This document shows positions 46,267 to 57,059 of a stretch of 64,000 nucleotides of DNA, piece after piece. The position numbers and the translations under genes are program-made. Origin of the DNA: Allobosea vaviloviae (lineage in GTDB: Bacteria > Pseudomonadota > Alphaproteobacteria > Rhizobiales > Beijerinckiaceae); assembly GCF_001298265.1 (NCBI RefSeq), contig NZ_LGSZ01000022.1, forward strand, positions 186,001 through 250,000, in the 5' to 3' direction. The notes below the pieces were generated by a model. That model did not search any database and was not told where the DNA came from. It was given only the letters and a program-made list of their open reading frames with translations. Each line of letters begins with the position of its first letter. The stretch's first letter is position 1.

Positions 46267-47256
46267 TCAGTTCGGCTGGATGCCGGCCTCCCGCACGAGC
46301 TTCGACCATCGTGCCGTATCGGTCGCGATGACCGCAGCCAGTTCTGCCGGCGAATTGCCGATCGGGGTGGCCCCTTGCGCTGCCATCGCCGCCGCGACGT
46401 CGGGCGACCGCACAGCCTGCGCCACGGCTTCGTTCAGCCGGGCGACGACCGCAGCCGGCGTCCCGGCAGGCGCCATCAGCGCATACCACGACACGGCCTC
46501 GAAGCCGGGCAGGGCGAGCGCCTCGGCGATCGTGGGCAAGTCGGGGATCACCGGGCTGCGCCGGCTGCTGGCCAGACCCAGGGCGCGCAACTGTCCTCCG
46601 TCAATCAGCGGCTTGGCGGTCGAGAGCTGAGCGACGATCAGATCGACATCGCCACGCATGACGTCGGTCAGCGCCGGGGCCACGCCGCGATAGGGCACAT
46701 GGGTCATGCTGAAGCCGGCCGAGCGTGCCAGGAGTTCCGCTGCGAGATGAGCCAGGCTACCGGCGCCGGGCGACGCATAGGTCAGCGTGTTCGCGCCGGC
46801 GCGTCCGCGCGCGACGAGGTCCTGCAGCGAGCTGATTCGTGACGACGCCGAGACGACGAGCACATTCTCGACGCTCGCAATCTGCGTCACCGGCGCAAAA
46901 TCCTTGACCGGATCATAAGGCAGGTTGGCAAAGAGCGCCGGGTTCACGGCCGCATTGCCGACCGGCATCAGCGCGAGCGTATGGCCGTCTGGCTCGGCCT
47001 TCGCGACGGCAGCCATTGCCGTGTTGCCTTGGGCGCCGACGCGGTTCTCGACGGTCACGCCCTGACGCCAGCGCTGCGTCAGAGTCTCCGCAACGATCCG
47101 CGCGAGTGCGTCGGGAGCGCCGCCTGCCGCAAAGCCAACGATGATCTTGATCGGCTTGCTCGGGAAGTCGAGGCTTTGCGCGTCGGCAGGCGCAGAAACC
47201 GCCGCCATGGCGATACAGAGGCAGGCATTCAACAGCAGCGTGGCGATGCGCAACAT
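46267..47256 (-). CDS. Bug/TctC-family tripartite tricarboxylate transporter binding protein
   Basis: A 329-residue secreted protein. Signal peptide (MLRIATLLLNACLCIAMAAV, cleavage near PADAQ) then FPSKPIKIIVGFAAGGAPDA, VENRVGAQGNTAMAAVAKAE, TYASPGAGSLAHLAAELLA and VPYRGVAPALTDVMRGDVD, the classic Bug pattern. These bind small carboxylates for TctAB transporters, but no tctA/tctB is nearby, so it is an orphan receptor like many Bug proteins. It interrupts the gmk-rsmA neighbourhood. The ATG at 47256 follows AAAGAGAG. Confidence 0.9.
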   Translation of the reverse strand: MLRIATLLLNACLCIAMAAVSAPADAQSLDFPSKPIKIIVGFAAGGAPDALARIVAETLTQRWRQGVTVENRVGAQGNTAMAAVAKAEPDGHTLALMPVGNAAVNPALFANLPYDPVKDFAPVTQIASVENVLVVSASSRISSLQDLVARGRAGANTLTYASPGAGSLAHLAAELLARSAGFSMTHVPYRGVAPALTDVMRGDVDLIVAQLSTAKPLIDGGQLRALGLASSRRSPVIPDLPTIAEALALPGFEAVSWYALMAPAGTPAAVVARLNEAVAQAVRSPDVAAAMAAQGATPIGNSPAELAAVIATDTARWSKLVREAGIQPN

Positions 47257-47316
47257 GGGGCGGCTCTCTTTAACGTTTGGCGGCAACGCATCCGCGCGGC
47301 TCGCAACGCGATCCGC

Positions 47317-48165
47317 TCAGGCGTGCTCCGACAGGGTATTCGCCAGACGCACAAAGCCTGCCACGGGGATTTCTTCCGCGCGCGCGGTCGCAATCAGCCC
47401 GGCCGCTTCGATCCAGGCGCCGGGCTCCGCCAGCACGGCCTTCAGGCTTTGTCGCAGCATCTTGCGGCGCTGGCCGAAGGCTGCGAGCGTGATCCGTTCC
47501 AGCAGGCGCCGGTCGCAAGGCTCAGGAGTCTGGCGCGGCAGGAGTTGCACCACGGCCGAGGTGATCTTGGGCGGCGGCACGAAGGCGGTGCGTGGAACGT
47601 CGAACAGGATCTTCGTCTCGCAGCGCCAGTTGCACAAAACCGCGAGGCGGCCGTAATCGGCCCGCTGATCTGGTGTCGCCACGATCCGCTCGGCGACCTC
47701 GCGCTGGAACATCAGGGTCAACGACGTCCACCATGGCGGCCAGGGGTCGAGATTGAGCCAGCCGACGAGCAGCGGCGTCCCGATGTTATAGGGCAGGTTG
47801 GCGATGATCCGGGCCTTGCCTCCGTCGAGCCGGCTCGACAGATCGACAGCCAGCGCGTCGCCATCGACGATATCGAGCCGGCCGGGATAGTGCGCGGCGA
47901 TCTCCTGCAGCGCCGGCAGGCAGCGGCGGTCGCGCTCGATCGCGATGACACGGGCGGCGCCGTTGGCAAGCAGCGCCCGTGTCAGCCCGCCCGGTCCAGG
48001 GCCGATCTCGACGACGGTCTCGCCTTCGAGCGTCCCGGCGGAGCGTGCGATCCTGGAGGTCAGGTTGAGGTCGTAGAGAAAGTTCTGGCCCAGCGACTTC
48101 TGGGCCATCAGCCCATGGCGCTCGACGACCTCGCGCAACGGCGGCAGCGAATCGATCTGGCTCAT
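47317..48165 (-). CDS. rsmA: 16S rRNA (adenine1518-N6/adenine1519-N6)-dimethyltransferase
   Basis: A 282-residue Ksg[14 protein letters not shown] motif [15 protein letters not shown] (52-66) and catalytic [11 protein letters not shown] (123-133) are present. It dimethylates two adenosines near the 3' end of 16S rRNA during 30S assembly. Its ATG overlaps the pdxA stop. Confidence 0.96.
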   Translation of the reverse strand: MSQIDSLPPLREVVERHGLMAQKSLGQNFLYDLNLTSRIARSAGTLEGETVVEIGPGPGGLTRALLANGAARVIAIERDRRCLPALQEIAAHYPGRLDIVDGDALAVDLSSRLDGGKARIIANLPYNIGTPLLVGWLNLDPWPPWWTSLTLMFQREVAERIVATPDQRADYGRLAVLCNWRCETKILFDVPRTAFVPPPKITSAVVQLLPRQTPEPCDRRLLERITLAAFGQRRKMLRQSLKAVLAEPGAWIEAAGLIATARAEEIPVAGFVRLANTLSEHA

Positions 48166-49193
48166 CGGGCGGTCTGTTCGTGCTGCGCCACCATCCGCGC
48201 CGCGAGCCTCAGCGCGGCGATCAGGCTGTCGGGTCTGGCGATGCCCTTGCCTGCGATGTCGAAGGCCGTGCCGTGGTCGGGCGAGGTGCGGATGAAGGGC
48301 AGGCCGAGCGTGACGTTGACGCCCTCGTCGAAGGCAATTGTCTTGATGGGGATCAGGGCCTGGTCGTGGTACATCGCCAAGGCTGCGTCGTATCCGGCCC
48401 GCGCCCGCGCATGGAACATCGTGTCGGCCGGATAGGGGCCTGTGGCGTCGATGCCGAGCGCGCGCAGCGCCTCGACCGCGGGCGCAACCACGGCCGCATC
48501 CTCATGCCCCAGCGCGCCGCTCTCGCCAGCATGGGGATTGAGCCCGCTGAGCGCGAGGCGCGGCGCCGCGATGCCGAAGCTGCGCCTCAGCGCCCGCGCC
48601 ACGATCGCGCCGGTTTCGACGATCAGTTCCGTCGTCAGCAGATCCGGCACGCTGCGTAGCGGCACATGGATCGTCACCGGCACGACGGCGAGATCGGAGC
48701 ACCACAGCATCATCACGGGCAGCGGCGGCGTGCCGCCATCGGCGGCGAGATCAGCGAGATATTCGGTGTGGCCGGGATGGGCGAAGCCTGCCCGGTAGAG
48801 CACCGATTTTGCGATCGGATTGGTCACCACTGCGCCTGCAAGGCCCTGTCGCACGGCCGCGACCGCTCGCGAGATCGACGCGATCGTTCCGGGCGCCGTC
48901 GCTGGGTCGGGACGTCCCGGCTGCGCGGTCACCGCCTCGTCGAGCGGAATGACGGGCAGCGCGTCGGGAAAGTGGCGGCCGATCTCGTCCCAGTCGCAGG
49001 CGACGAGGGGAACGTCCAGGCCGAGCTGCCGCGACAGTCTCCCCAGGTGATCGATATCGCCGACAAAGCCAAAGACGGGCAGGTCCAGCGCCTGCCGACG
49101 CTGCCAGGCCATCAGGGTGAGTTCTGGCCCGATGCCGGCCGGATCACCCTGGGTCAGGGCAATCGGTGCCAAAGGCTTCGCCGTCAAGGGCAT
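48162..49193 (-). CDS. pdxA: 4-hydroxythreonine-4-phosphate dehydrogenase
   Basis: About 343 residues; a metal- and NAD-dependent enzyme of vitamin B6 synthesis. [51 protein letters not shown] and [20 protein letters not shown] are conserved, including the zinc-ligand His residues. Starts at 49193 (GGAAG upstream), 49211 (AGGA upstream) or 49232 are all possible; the first gives the most usual N-terminus. surA, often found upstream, is absent. Confidence 0.93.
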   Translation of the reverse strand: MPLTAKPLAPIALTQGDPAGIGPELTLMAWQRRQALDLPVFGFVGDIDHLGRLSRQLGLDVPLVACDWDEIGRHFPDALPVIPLDEAVTAQPGRPDPATAPGTIASISRAVAAVRQGLAGAVVTNPIAKSVLYRAGFAHPGHTEYLADLAADGGTPPLPVMMLWCSDLAVVPVTIHVPLRSVPDLLTTELIVETGAIVARALRRSFGIAAPRLALSGLNPHAGESGALGHEDAAVVAPAVEALRALGIDATGPYPADTMFHARARAGYDAALAMYHDQALIPIKTIAFDEGVNVTLGLPFIRTSPDHGTAFDIAGKGIARPDSLIAALRLAARMVAQHEQTAR

Positions 49194-49253
49194 CACTGCT
49201 TCCGCGCGCATGGGTCTGTTCCTGTCACCCATCGCGCCGCTGCGGGTCTCCGG

Positions 49254-51806
49254 TCAGCGGCTGGAGGTCACGCCGTCGCCGGTCGACGAGGTGTCGAGGT
49301 TCTGCGAGTAGCTGAGTTCGCCAAGCGTCCGCAGTTCCAGGCGCAGCATCACCGTGCGCGTATCCTTGGTCGTGCCCGACTGGCGGTCGGCGTAGCTCTG
49401 CGAGTAGCTGACGTCGAAGACCGTGCACTCATCCGTGTAGTTGATGCCGAACGAGGTCGATGCCGTCTGGAACAGGCCGCCATTGGCATATTTCGGAATG
49501 GCGATCGTCGACGGTGAAGCCAGCCATGCGGTGTACTGGGTGCGGAACACCTCGCGGTCGTATTTGTATTTGTCGAGGTCGAACAACACGCCCGCCCGCA
49601 GCCGCCAGTTGCTCGTCACGCCGACCGATCCGTTCAGGGACAGACCCTCGCGTCGGCGGAAGATTCCGAGGCTCGGCTGCGGCTCATAGCGTCCATAACC
49701 GACGGAGGCGGTCACGACGCTGGTTGCATAGGTCGCCGCCGCGTCGATGCGCTGCGTCTCGAATGTGGTTTGGTTGAGCCGCGTCGCCCCCGTAAAGAAT
49801 AGGCCCGTGAACGGCGAAATCTGCGCCCGGGCGACGATGTCCGACTTGTCCGTCTCCAGGCCCGAATCGAGGCCGGTGTTGACGAGATCGCCGGTTGCGA
49901 AGGAGTTGCGTCCGCCGAGGTGGTAGGATTGGCCGAGCAGCAGGTTGGCATAGGCATTCGCGCCAAAGCGCCCGGTATAGAGTGCGCCGACATTGGCACG
50001 CGTGCCGCCCTCGACGCGATCATAGCCGGAGAACTTGCCGCTCCACTCGAACAGGTTGTTGGCATCGAAGACGAGGCTCTGCGCGTCCTCGTTGGCCACG
50101 CGCAGGCTGTTGGTCTCGTTCGGGCGCGCCACGATCTGCGCCACCGGCTCGATGATGTGCGTGCCCCAGGACGTCTTGGCGACGAAGGGATAGCGGTACA
50201 TCAGGCCGATCGCCGGCATTGCGCGGCCGAAGACCTCGTCGGAGGTGTCGACGATCGTCCGGACATTGGCGTTCGGATAGCCGGTGGTATCGGGATTGAC
50301 CGAGAAGATGTCGGCCCGCACCGAGGCATACGGCGTCCAGACCTGGCCGATCGGATCGATGAAGTTACGCCGCCATGAGACCTCGGCGGTGGCGCGCGCG
50401 ACATTGCCCGCAAGCCCGCGGACCAGGCAGGTGCTCTTCTGGTAGACGGCGCAGCCATCATACAAGTTATAGCCCGTACCGGAGCTCGTCGTGCCGTTGA
50501 TCAGAAAAGCGGACTGCTGCGGCAGTTGCTGGAACGCTGCCGCGTCGCGCGTCAGATGGGTGACGTTGGCGTTGAACGTCAGCTCGCCGCCGAGGAAGCT
50601 CGGCTTGTGAATGCGCTTGTTGTAGTCGAGCACCGGCAGGACGACCGGCTGCTGCTTTTGCCAGTCCACCGATGTCAGCGGCTGGAAATAATAGCCGCGA
50701 AGGTCGAACCAGCCGGTTGAGGTCTGACCGTTCAGATAGGCGGTCGAGATCGCCTCCTGGAGATAGGTCGTCGCGCTCAGGCTCTCGTTGAGGATGCGGT
50801 AGTTCTTGTAGAACCAGCGATCCGTCGACATCGAGGCATTCCAGCCGAAATTCCAGCGCGGATTGATGTAAAACTTGCCGTTCGTCTCGATGGAGCCGCG
50901 GAACTTGTCGTCGCCGGCGCCGAGCGGTGCCGCGAGGAACGCTTCCTTCTCCTGCTGGAAGATGCCCGAGGCCCGTACCGTGTAGGAGCCGTTCACCAGT
51001 CGGTGGCGCCATTCGACCTGGCCGAGCAGGCCCTGCCGGGTCAGGTAGGTCGGGGTGAGCGTGAGGTCGTAGTTCGGCGCCAGATTGATGAAATAGGGCA
51101 GTCCGACACCGAAGCCGAGCGGTCCGGTGTTGATGAACTTCGGCGACAGGAAGCCCGACTTCCGCTTCACCGTCGAATCCGGTCCCGACATGTAGGGGAT
51201 GTAGGCAAGCGGGACGCCGGCAAATTCCAGGCGCGCATCCTCGTAATAGATGGTCTGTTCGGCCTTCTTGTGGATGATCCGCGCCGAGCGGACCTGCCAC
51301 AGCGGCGGCCTCTCGGGGTTGTCCTTGCAGGGCTCGCAGGCCGTGTAGATGCCCTTCTCGAAGATGAAGGTTTCGCCGTCCGTGCGCTCGGCGCGCGGTG
51401 CGCTGAAGCGGGTCTTGTCCGGGTTCACGACGCGCAACGAATCGATGAAGCCGTCGCGGAAATCGTCGGTCAGGTTGAAGCGGTCGCCAGTGATGACGGT
51501 CCCGTTCGATTCGGTGATGCGGGCATTGCCGGTCGCGATGACACGCTTGCCGGCCTGGTCGTAGGTGACCTTGTCGGCCTCGATCGTGCGGCCCTGATAG
51601 AGAATCTGCACCTCGCCGACGGCGGACACGGTCTTCTTGTCGTTGTCATAGACGAGTTCGCGCGCATCGACGACCATCCGCTCCTGCGGCTTGGCGGGCG
51701 CGGTTTGCGCGGAAGCGCTCCCGGCGAATGCCAGGACATAGGCAAGGCTCGAGGCAAGCGCGGTCGCCGCGGCAAAACGAGCCATGCGTGTCACGCCCGG
51801 AAGCAT
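49254..51806 (-). CDS. lptD: LPS-assembly protein LptD
   Basis: An 850-residue outer-membrane protein that inserts lipopolysaccharide into the outer leaflet. Signal peptide (cleavage near SASAQ), then an OstA/LptA-like jellyroll (about 40-160; VVDARELVYDNDKKTVSAVG), then a C-terminal beta-barrel of about 550 residues rich in alternating aromatic strands. Cysteines occur in CEPCKD, DGCAVYQKSTC and DECTVFD, possibly for the disulfides known in this family. RBS AGGATTGAG supports the ATG at 51806. Confidence 0.93.
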   Translation of the reverse strand: MLPGVTRMARFAAATALASSLAYVLAFAGSASAQTAPAKPQERMVVDARELVYDNDKKTVSAVGEVQILYQGRTIEADKVTYDQAGKRVIATGNARITESNGTVITGDRFNLTDDFRDGFIDSLRVVNPDKTRFSAPRAERTDGETFIFEKGIYTACEPCKDNPERPPLWQVRSARIIHKKAEQTIYYEDARLEFAGVPLAYIPYMSGPDSTVKRKSGFLSPKFINTGPLGFGVGLPYFINLAPNYDLTLTPTYLTRQGLLGQVEWRHRLVNGSYTVRASGIFQQEKEAFLAAPLGAGDDKFRGSIETNGKFYINPRWNFGWNASMSTDRWFYKNYRILNESLSATTYLQEAISTAYLNGQTSTGWFDLRGYYFQPLTSVDWQKQQPVVLPVLDYNKRIHKPSFLGGELTFNANVTHLTRDAAAFQQLPQQSAFLINGTTSSGTGYNLYDGCAVYQKSTCLVRGLAGNVARATAEVSWRRNFIDPIGQVWTPYASVRADIFSVNPDTTGYPNANVRTIVDTSDEVFGRAMPAIGLMYRYPFVAKTSWGTHIIEPVAQIVARPNETNSLRVANEDAQSLVFDANNLFEWSGKFSGYDRVEGGTRANVGALYTGRFGANAYANLLLGQSYHLGGRNSFATGDLVNTGLDSGLETDKSDIVARAQISPFTGLFFTGATRLNQTTFETQRIDAAATYATSVVTASVGYGRYEPQPSLGIFRRREGLSLNGSVGVTSNWRLRAGVLFDLDKYKYDREVFRTQYTAWLASPSTIAIPKYANGGLFQTASTSFGINYTDECTVFDVSYSQSYADRQSGTTKDTRTVMLRLELRTLGELSYSQNLDTSSTGDGVTSSR

Positions 51807-51843
51807 GCGCTCAATCCTAAATTAACCATAGGCACAGTACGTT

Positions 51844-52932
51844 TTACCCGTCTTCCTGATGGAGGAGGGCCAGAGCACCCAGCATCGCTCCAATGGTTGC
51901 CGGCAGCCACGCCGCGATCATTGGATTGACGATGCCCGATGAGCCGAGCTCCTCCGACAGCTGCGTCGCAACATAGAGCACGAAGCCTGCCGCGACACCA
52001 CCTATCACCAGTTTGGTCACCCCACCAAACCTGAAAAATCTTAAGGAAACGGATGCTGCCACGAGCACCATGGCGACGAGCAGAAGCGGCCGCGCCATAA
52101 GCGACTGGTAGCGCAATTCATATCGGGTGGTATCGAGGCCGGCCCGCTGCGTCCGCTCGATCACGGCCGGCATCGACCAGAAGCCGACGGCCTCGGGCGG
52201 TGTGAAGCTCTGCCGCACCTGTTCGGGCTCCAGCGTCGTCGCAAACAGATAGCTCTTGTACGTCTGTGGCTCTTCCATGGCGGAGACGACGCGCGCATCC
52301 GTCAGCTCCCAGTAGCCGCGATGGAGCACGGCCTGCCTGGCATCGATTCGCTCGCTGAAGCCGCCGCCTGCCGAGAAGCTGAAGATCGCGACCTGCGACA
52401 GGCCGTTGCCGTCGGGCAGCGATCCCGCCGCCCGGATAATCGCCTGTCCGTCGACGCTGCGCTGCCTCAGCCAGATGTCGGGTGCTGCGCTCGACTGGGC
52501 GGCCCGCACGAACAGCCGCGTCTCGAGGGACGTCGCCTTGCGCTTCAGATCGGCCGCGACGGGGTTGTAGACCAGGATCGAGACCAGGCCGATCACCCCT
52601 GCGACCAGGGCTGCGGGCTGCAGGAACTGCCAGGCCGAGACGCCGACCGACCGGGCGACGACGAGTTCGAGCTTCCGGCTCAGCGTCAGCAAGGCGAACA
52701 TGCCGCCAAACAGAACGGCGAACGGGAAAATCTGCTCGGCCACGCTGGGCACGCGAAACAGCGCGAGCTGCACGATCAGCGGCGTCGTCGCTGCCGGCGA
52801 ATCGCCGGCTCGCCGCATCAGCTCGACGAAATCGAGCGTCCCGATCAGGAAGAAGAACGTGCCGAACACGCCCAGGATCGAGCGGGCGAACTGCTTCGTC
52901 AGATAGCGTCCGAAGGTCGAGGTCAGCAGCAT
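51844..52932 (-). CDS. lptG: LPS export ABC transporter permease LptG
   Basis: A 362-residue YjgP/YjgQ family protein: three N-terminal and three C-terminal transmembrane helices around a periplasmic beta-jellyroll. TFGRYLTKQFARSILGVFGT and VAEQIFPFAVLFGGMFALLT match LptG. With LptF and the ATPase LptB it extracts LPS from the inner membrane. The ATG at 52932 overlaps the lptF stop by one base; the long upstream extension of the frame is rejected. Confidence 0.92.
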   Translation of the reverse strand: MLLTSTFGRYLTKQFARSILGVFGTFFFLIGTLDFVELMRRAGDSPAATTPLIVQLALFRVPSVAEQIFPFAVLFGGMFALLTLSRKLELVVARSVGVSAWQFLQPAALVAGVIGLVSILVYNPVAADLKRKATSLETRLFVRAAQSSAAPDIWLRQRSVDGQAIIRAAGSLPDGNGLSQVAIFSFSAGGGFSERIDARQAVLHRGYWELTDARVVSAMEEPQTYKSYLFATTLEPEQVRQSFTPPEAVGFWSMPAVIERTQRAGLDTTRYELRYQSLMARPLLLVAMVLVAASVSLRFFRFGGVTKLVIGGVAAGFVLYVATQLSEELGSSGIVNPMIAAWLPATIGAMLGALALLHQEDG

Positions 52933-54125
52933 CAGGCGCGCCTGAACCGCGCCGTCAGCCCGGCCAGGGGGGCGAGCAGCGGCGCGGTCATCCGTGACAG
53001 GAACGGCCTCAGCCGCTGGCCATAGAGGATGACCGCGCTGGCGCAAGCGATGGCAACGAGCGGCAGGATATACAAAAGCACCGCTGCGAAGGGGGATCGG
53101 ACACTCGCCGTCCACGCCATATAGGCGCCGATGCGGGTCGTCGCGACGATCACGATTGCAGCCTGCAACGCGAAGGCGCGGCCCTGGCGGGTGGTGCGCG
53201 CCTCGCCGATGCAGGCGAAGGCGATCAGCATGAAGGCCATCGGATAGAGCGGCGCAGAGAGGCGGTTGTGCAATTCGGCGCGGAACCGGCCTTCCTGGTA
53301 CTTGTAGTAGTTCTCGTTCGGATCCTGGTTGAGAAGCTGCCAGGTCGAGCGTTCGCGCGGTTTGTAGACGACCTTGTCGCCGTCGCCTTCGCCCGCTCCG
53401 CCGGTCGGATCGCCCGACAGTGCCGAGAGGTTCAAGGCATAGCGCTCGAACGAGATGATCGAGGTCGTGTCCGTGTTCTTGGTCTCGCGCTGGATCGTTC
53501 CCTTCTCCAGCATCAGGAAGCTCGACCCGTCGACTTCGACGGTGCGGCCGCGCTCGGCAATGTAGATCGAGGGTTGGTTCGGGTCGCGCCGATCCTGCAT
53601 GAAGATGCCGACCAGCGCATCGCCCGACCGCTCGCGGTAATGGAAGGTGATGCCGGAATCGAGCGAGACGAACTGGCCCTCCTTGACGACATTGGCGACG
53701 AAATCGGCCCTGATCAGTGTGATCAGGTCGCGCAGGACCCGAAAGCCCGTCGGCATCACCGACAGCGTCATCCAGCTCACCAGCAGCGAGACCGCGATGG
53801 TCAGCACGATGAAGGGTCTTGTGATGCGATGCGGCGCGACGCCGGCCGCGTTCATCACGATCAGCTCGGAATCGCCGTTCAGGCGGTTGAGCGTGTAGAG
53901 AGTCGCCATGAACAGCGCGACCGGCGCGATGCCGGCGATCAGCGCCGGCAGCGAGAGCAGCGTCACGGTGAAGAAGATCACCACCGTCTGGCCCTTGCCG
54001 GTGATCAGATCGACCTCACGCAGCGCCTGCGTGACCCAGATCACGCTCGTCAGTCCGATCAGGAGGACGATCGACGCGATCGTCGCCATCTTCAGAATAT
54101 AGCGGTCGAGACGCTGCAGCAGCAC
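52932..54125 (-). CDS. lptF: LPS export ABC transporter permease LptF
   Basis: A 397-residue partner of LptG with the same topology. [20 protein letters not shown] and [20 protein letters not shown] are the family's N-terminus, and [19 protein letters not shown] the coupling region. A GTG start at 54125 with GGAAG upstream fits best; the TTG at 54215 would add a polar leader. It leads the lptF-lptG-lptD-pdxA-rsmA transcript and is divergent from pepA. Confidence 0.9.
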   Translation of the reverse strand: MLLQRLDRYILKMATIASIVLLIGLTSVIWVTQALREVDLITGKGQTVVIFFTVTLLSLPALIAGIAPVALFMATLYTLNRLNGDSELIVMNAAGVAPHRITRPFIVLTIAVSLLVSWMTLSVMPTGFRVLRDLITLIRADFVANVVKEGQFVSLDSGITFHYRERSGDALVGIFMQDRRDPNQPSIYIAERGRTVEVDGSSFLMLEKGTIQRETKNTDTTSIISFERYALNLSALSGDPTGGAGEGDGDKVVYKPRERSTWQLLNQDPNENYYKYQEGRFRAELHNRLSAPLYPMAFMLIAFACIGEARTTRQGRAFALQAAIVIVATTRIGAYMAWTASVRSPFAAVLLYILPLVAIACASAVILYGQRLRPFLSRMTAPLLAPLAGLTARFRRA

Positions 54126-54283
54126 GCTGGGGACTTCCGTATCGGCAGCGGCGGATGGCCCGGCGCTGGTGGTTCGCGGAAATGACCCTATGGTATAGGC
54201 GCAATCAAGGCGCAAACAGGAATCGTTTGCGGCCGTCTCGTTTCGCCCCGTCCAAAGCCCACTCGCAACATCGTGAGCCGACC
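54126..54283. promoter_or_regulatory. Divergent promoter region lptF / pepA
   Basis: A 158-base gap. CCTAT and ATAGG (54187-54199) form a short dyad around GGT that could serve as overlapping -10 elements for both directions. No clear -35 partners are seen. Confidence 0.3.
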
Positions 54284-55777
54284 ATGTCGCAGCGCCTGAA
54301 GCTCGAGATCAAAGCCCTCAACGCCATAGGGGGGCAGGATCTCGTCATCCTGGTGTCCGATACGCTGGCGCCGCCCAAGGCGGCCGAGGAATGGCTGGGC
54401 GAGGGCGCCCATGGCCTGCTTGCGCGCGGCGCGGCCGCCGAGCGCTTCAAGGGCAAGGCCCTTTCCGGCCTGACGCTGTTGGCGCCGGACGGTGCAGGCT
54501 ACGAGCGCCTGATCGCCGTCGGTGTCGGTCCCGAGTCGGAACGCGGCACGCTCGACTTCGCCAAGCTCGGTGGCGCGATTGCCGGCCGCCTCGGTCATGG
54601 CCGCAGCGCGGACGTGATTCTGGCACTTCCGGAAGGCCCGCTGGGTCCCGAGCACGCGGCAGAGATCGCGCTGGGCATGCGGCTGCGGTCCTATGTGTTC
54701 GATGAGTACAAGACCAAGAGCAAGAAACCCGAGGAGGCCGAGCCGATCGCGGTGACGCTGCGCCTTCCCGATCCCTCCATCGGCAAGAAGGCCTTCAAGG
54801 CGGCCGAAGCCATCGCAGCCGGTGTCGAGTTGGCGCGCAACCTCGTCAACGAACCGCCCAACGTCCTCTTTCCGGAGGAGTTCGCCGACAGGGCCGCGAA
54901 GCTCGAGAAGCTCGGCGTCGAGGTCGAGATCCTCGACGAGAAGCAGCTCAAGAAGATCGGCATGCGCGCGCTTCTGGCTGTCGGCCAGGGCTCACGCCGC
55001 GAAAGCCGCGTCGCGATCATGCGCTGGAACGGCGCCAAGGGCAGCGTCCAGCCGGTCGCCTTCGTCGGCAAGGGCGTCACCTTCGACACTGGCGGCATCT
55101 CGCTGAAGCCGGGTGCCGGCATGGAGGACATGAAGGGCGACATGGCGGGCGCGGCCTGCGTCGTCGGCCTGATGCACACGCTCGCGGCCCGCAAGGCCAG
55201 GGTCAACGCCATCGGCATCATCGGCCTCGTCGAGAACATGCCCGACGGCAACGCCCAGCGTCCCGGCGATATCGTGACCTCGCTCTCGGGACAGACCATC
55301 GAGATCATCAACACCGACGCGGAAGGCCGTCTCGTTCTCGCAGACGTACTCTGGTACACGCAGGAGCAGTTCAAGCCGCAGTTCATGATCAATCTGGCGA
55401 CGCTGACCGGCGCGATCCTGGTCGCGCTGGCGCAGGAGCATGCCGGCCTGTTCTCCAACAGCGACGAACTCGCCGTGCGGCTCTCCGCGGCGGGCGAGGC
55501 GACCGGCGAGACGGTCTGGCGCATGCCGCTGGGCAAGGCCTACGACAAGATGATCGATTCAAAGTTCGCCGACATGAAGAACGCCGCCGGCCGCCATGGC
55601 GGCTCGATCACTGCCGCCCAGTTCCTGCAGCGCCACGTCAACGACACGCCCTGGGTGCATCTCGACATCGCCGGCACCGGCATGAGCTCGCCCAATTCCG
55701 AGACCAACCGCTCCTGGGGCTCCGGCTGGGGCGTACGCCTGCTCGACCGGCTGGTCGCGGAACATTACGAGGGCTGA
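54284..55777 (+). CDS. pepA: Leucyl aminopeptidase (cytosol aminopeptidase, M17)
   Basis: A 497-residue metallopeptidase releasing N-terminal residues from peptides. The two-metal site motifs [14 protein letters not shown] and [14 protein letters not shown] (Asp, Glu ligands and catalytic Arg) are complete, and [18 protein letters not shown] precedes them. The ATG at 54284 gives the usual start SQRLKLEIK. holC follows as expected. Confidence 0.95.
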   Translation: MSQRLKLEIKALNAIGGQDLVILVSDTLAPPKAAEEWLGEGAHGLLARGAAAERFKGKALSGLTLLAPDGAGYERLIAVGVGPESERGTLDFAKLGGAIAGRLGHGRSADVILALPEGPLGPEHAAEIALGMRLRSYVFDEYKTKSKKPEEAEPIAVTLRLPDPSIGKKAFKAAEAIAAGVELARNLVNEPPNVLFPEEFADRAAKLEKLGVEVEILDEKQLKKIGMRALLAVGQGSRRESRVAIMRWNGAKGSVQPVAFVGKGVTFDTGGISLKPGAGMEDMKGDMAGAACVVGLMHTLAARKARVNAIGIIGLVENMPDGNAQRPGDIVTSLSGQTIEIINTDAEGRLVLADVLWYTQEQFKPQFMINLATLTGAILVALAQEHAGLFSNSDELAVRLSAAGEATGETVWRMPLGKAYDKMIDSKFADMKNAAGRHGGSITAAQFLQRHVNDTPWVHLDIAGTGMSSPNSETNRSWGSGWGVRLLDRLVAEHYEG

Positions 55778-55827
55778 ATCATTGTGGCAGGGGAAGCGCG
55801 CAAGCCCATGCGGTACAAAGTGATTTG

Positions 55828-56280
55828 ATGGCCGAGATCCTCTTCTTCCACCTCCAGTCGCGCCCGCTCGAGCAGGTGCTGCCGACGATCCTCGACCGCG
55901 CCTTGTCGCGCGGCCAGAAGGTCGTGGTGGAGGTGTCGAGCCAGGAGCGCCTGAGCGCGGTCGACGATCATCTCTGGAGCTATTCCGACGAGAGCTTCCT
56001 GCCCCATGTCACGGCGATGGAGGCCGATGCCGCCACGAGCCCCGTGGTGCTGACCACGCATGATCACAACCCGAATGGCGCGCAGGTCCGCATCTGCGCC
56101 GAGGGCGTCCGCATTCCCGACGCAATGGCCGACTATGAGCGCGTCGTCCTGATATTCGACGGTGACGACCCCGACGCGCTAACCGCGGCGCGCGAAGATT
56201 GGAAGAAGGCCAGGGCGTCAGGCCTCGCCGCCAGTTACTGGCAGCAGGACGACACCGGCCGCTGGGAGAAAAAAGCGTGA
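55828..56280 (+). CDS. holC: DNA polymerase III subunit chi
   Basis: A 150-residue HolC that links the clamp loader to single-strand-binding protein. ILFFHLQSRPLEQVLPTILD, VSSQERLSAVDDHLWSYSDE, SFLPHV and YERVVLIFDGDDPDAL are typical. Its TGA overlaps the GTG of a lipoprotein gene. Confidence 0.92.
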   Translation: MAEILFFHLQSRPLEQVLPTILDRALSRGQKVVVEVSSQERLSAVDDHLWSYSDESFLPHVTAMEADAATSPVVLTTHDHNPNGAQVRICAEGVRIPDAMADYERVVLIFDGDDPDALTAAREDWKKARASGLAASYWQQDDTGRWEKKA

Positions 56281-56696
56281 AGTTACCTGTTCTGCTGCTC
56301 TGCGCCGCCGCGCTCGGCGGATGCGCCGTCGACATGGGCGGTTTCGCCTTCACCTCGGACAGCCGCGATGGCCGCACGACCACGACGACGAGCACCGCAA
56401 CGGTGACGGGCACCATCCCGGCTCGCGCAGCGACGCAGGAGGCGAGCCTGACGCCCGAGGGCGAATGCAGCGCCGAGGCTCCTGCCGGCCGCACCCTGCC
56501 GCCTTTGATCGCGGAAGGCATCACCGAATGCGAGCTGGTCAAGCTCAAGGGCACCCGCCCGACCGACGTCCTCATCGGCGAGAGCGGCAAGGGCCAGCGC
56601 GAGACGCAGGTGCTCTATGCCGAGCCCGGCGGACGCGAGATTTACATGTTCACCGACAACAGGCTGAGCCGGATCGTGAAGCCGGGGCAGGGGTGA
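56277..56696 (+). CDS. Small lipoprotein, function unknown
   Basis: A protein of 139 residues. GTG start overlapping the holC stop; signal peptide with lipobox LGGC (Cys16), then a Thr/Ser-rich stretch (RDGRTTTTTSTATVTG) and a conserved C-terminal part (ECELVKLKGTRPTDVLIGES, YAEPGGREIYMFTDNRLSRI). Asp at +3 of the mature chain does not decide sorting. A decayed copy of the last third lies about 500 bases downstream. Confidence 0.8.
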   Translation: MKLPVLLLCAAALGGCAVDMGGFAFTSDSRDGRTTTTTSTATVTGTIPARAATQEASLTPEGECSAEAPAGRTLPPLIAEGITECELVKLKGTRPTDVLIGESGKGQRETQVLYAEPGGREIYMFTDNRLSRIVKPGQG

Positions 56697-56771
56697 GCCG
56701 GCGGCTTGGCTCCTGATGACTGCCGGGCTTCCGCTTCCCATCCGCCTCCCTCTCGACAGCAAGAGCCGATC

Positions 56772-56951
56772 GTGACCGAGCGTTTCGAACGTCATCGTCA
56801 ACCGTGGACTGGCGAGGAACTCGACAAGCTGAAGACGCTCGCCAAGAAGGGCATGGCGCTGAAGGCGATCGCCAAGGCGCTGACCCGCAGCGAGGAATCG
56901 ATCAAGGATCGCGCCAAGCTCGACGGAATCGGGATCGCCAAGCTGCGATAG
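56772..56951 (+). CDS. Small helical SANT/Myb-like protein
   Basis: Fifty-nine residues. PWTGEELDKLKTLAKKGMAL, KAIAKALTRSEESIKDRAKL looks like a single SANT/Myb-type helix-turn-helix, a module seen in short alphaproteobacterial proteins of unknown role. GTG start with AAGAG upstream. It lies between the lipoprotein gene and its partial copy, so it may have been moved with the duplication. Confidence 0.65.
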   Translation: MTERFERHRQPWTGEELDKLKTLAKKGMALKAIAKALTRSEESIKDRAKLDGIGIAKLR

Positions 56952-57059
56952 GGGGCGCTGAGGCGCGCTCGAGCTTTGTGCCTCGGCGGGAGGCGAAGCT
57001 CGAAGGCAAAGTCTGTGGGCCGCTGCCGCCGGCAGCAATCACCCGCGAGTTGGTGCATG

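Noticed and set aside
43523-46489. 988-codon open frame on the minus strand across mltG-yicC-gmk
   Set aside because: It is antisense to three well-identified genes, with a composition rich in Arg, Asp, His and Gln typical of GC-rich antisense frames, and no domain.
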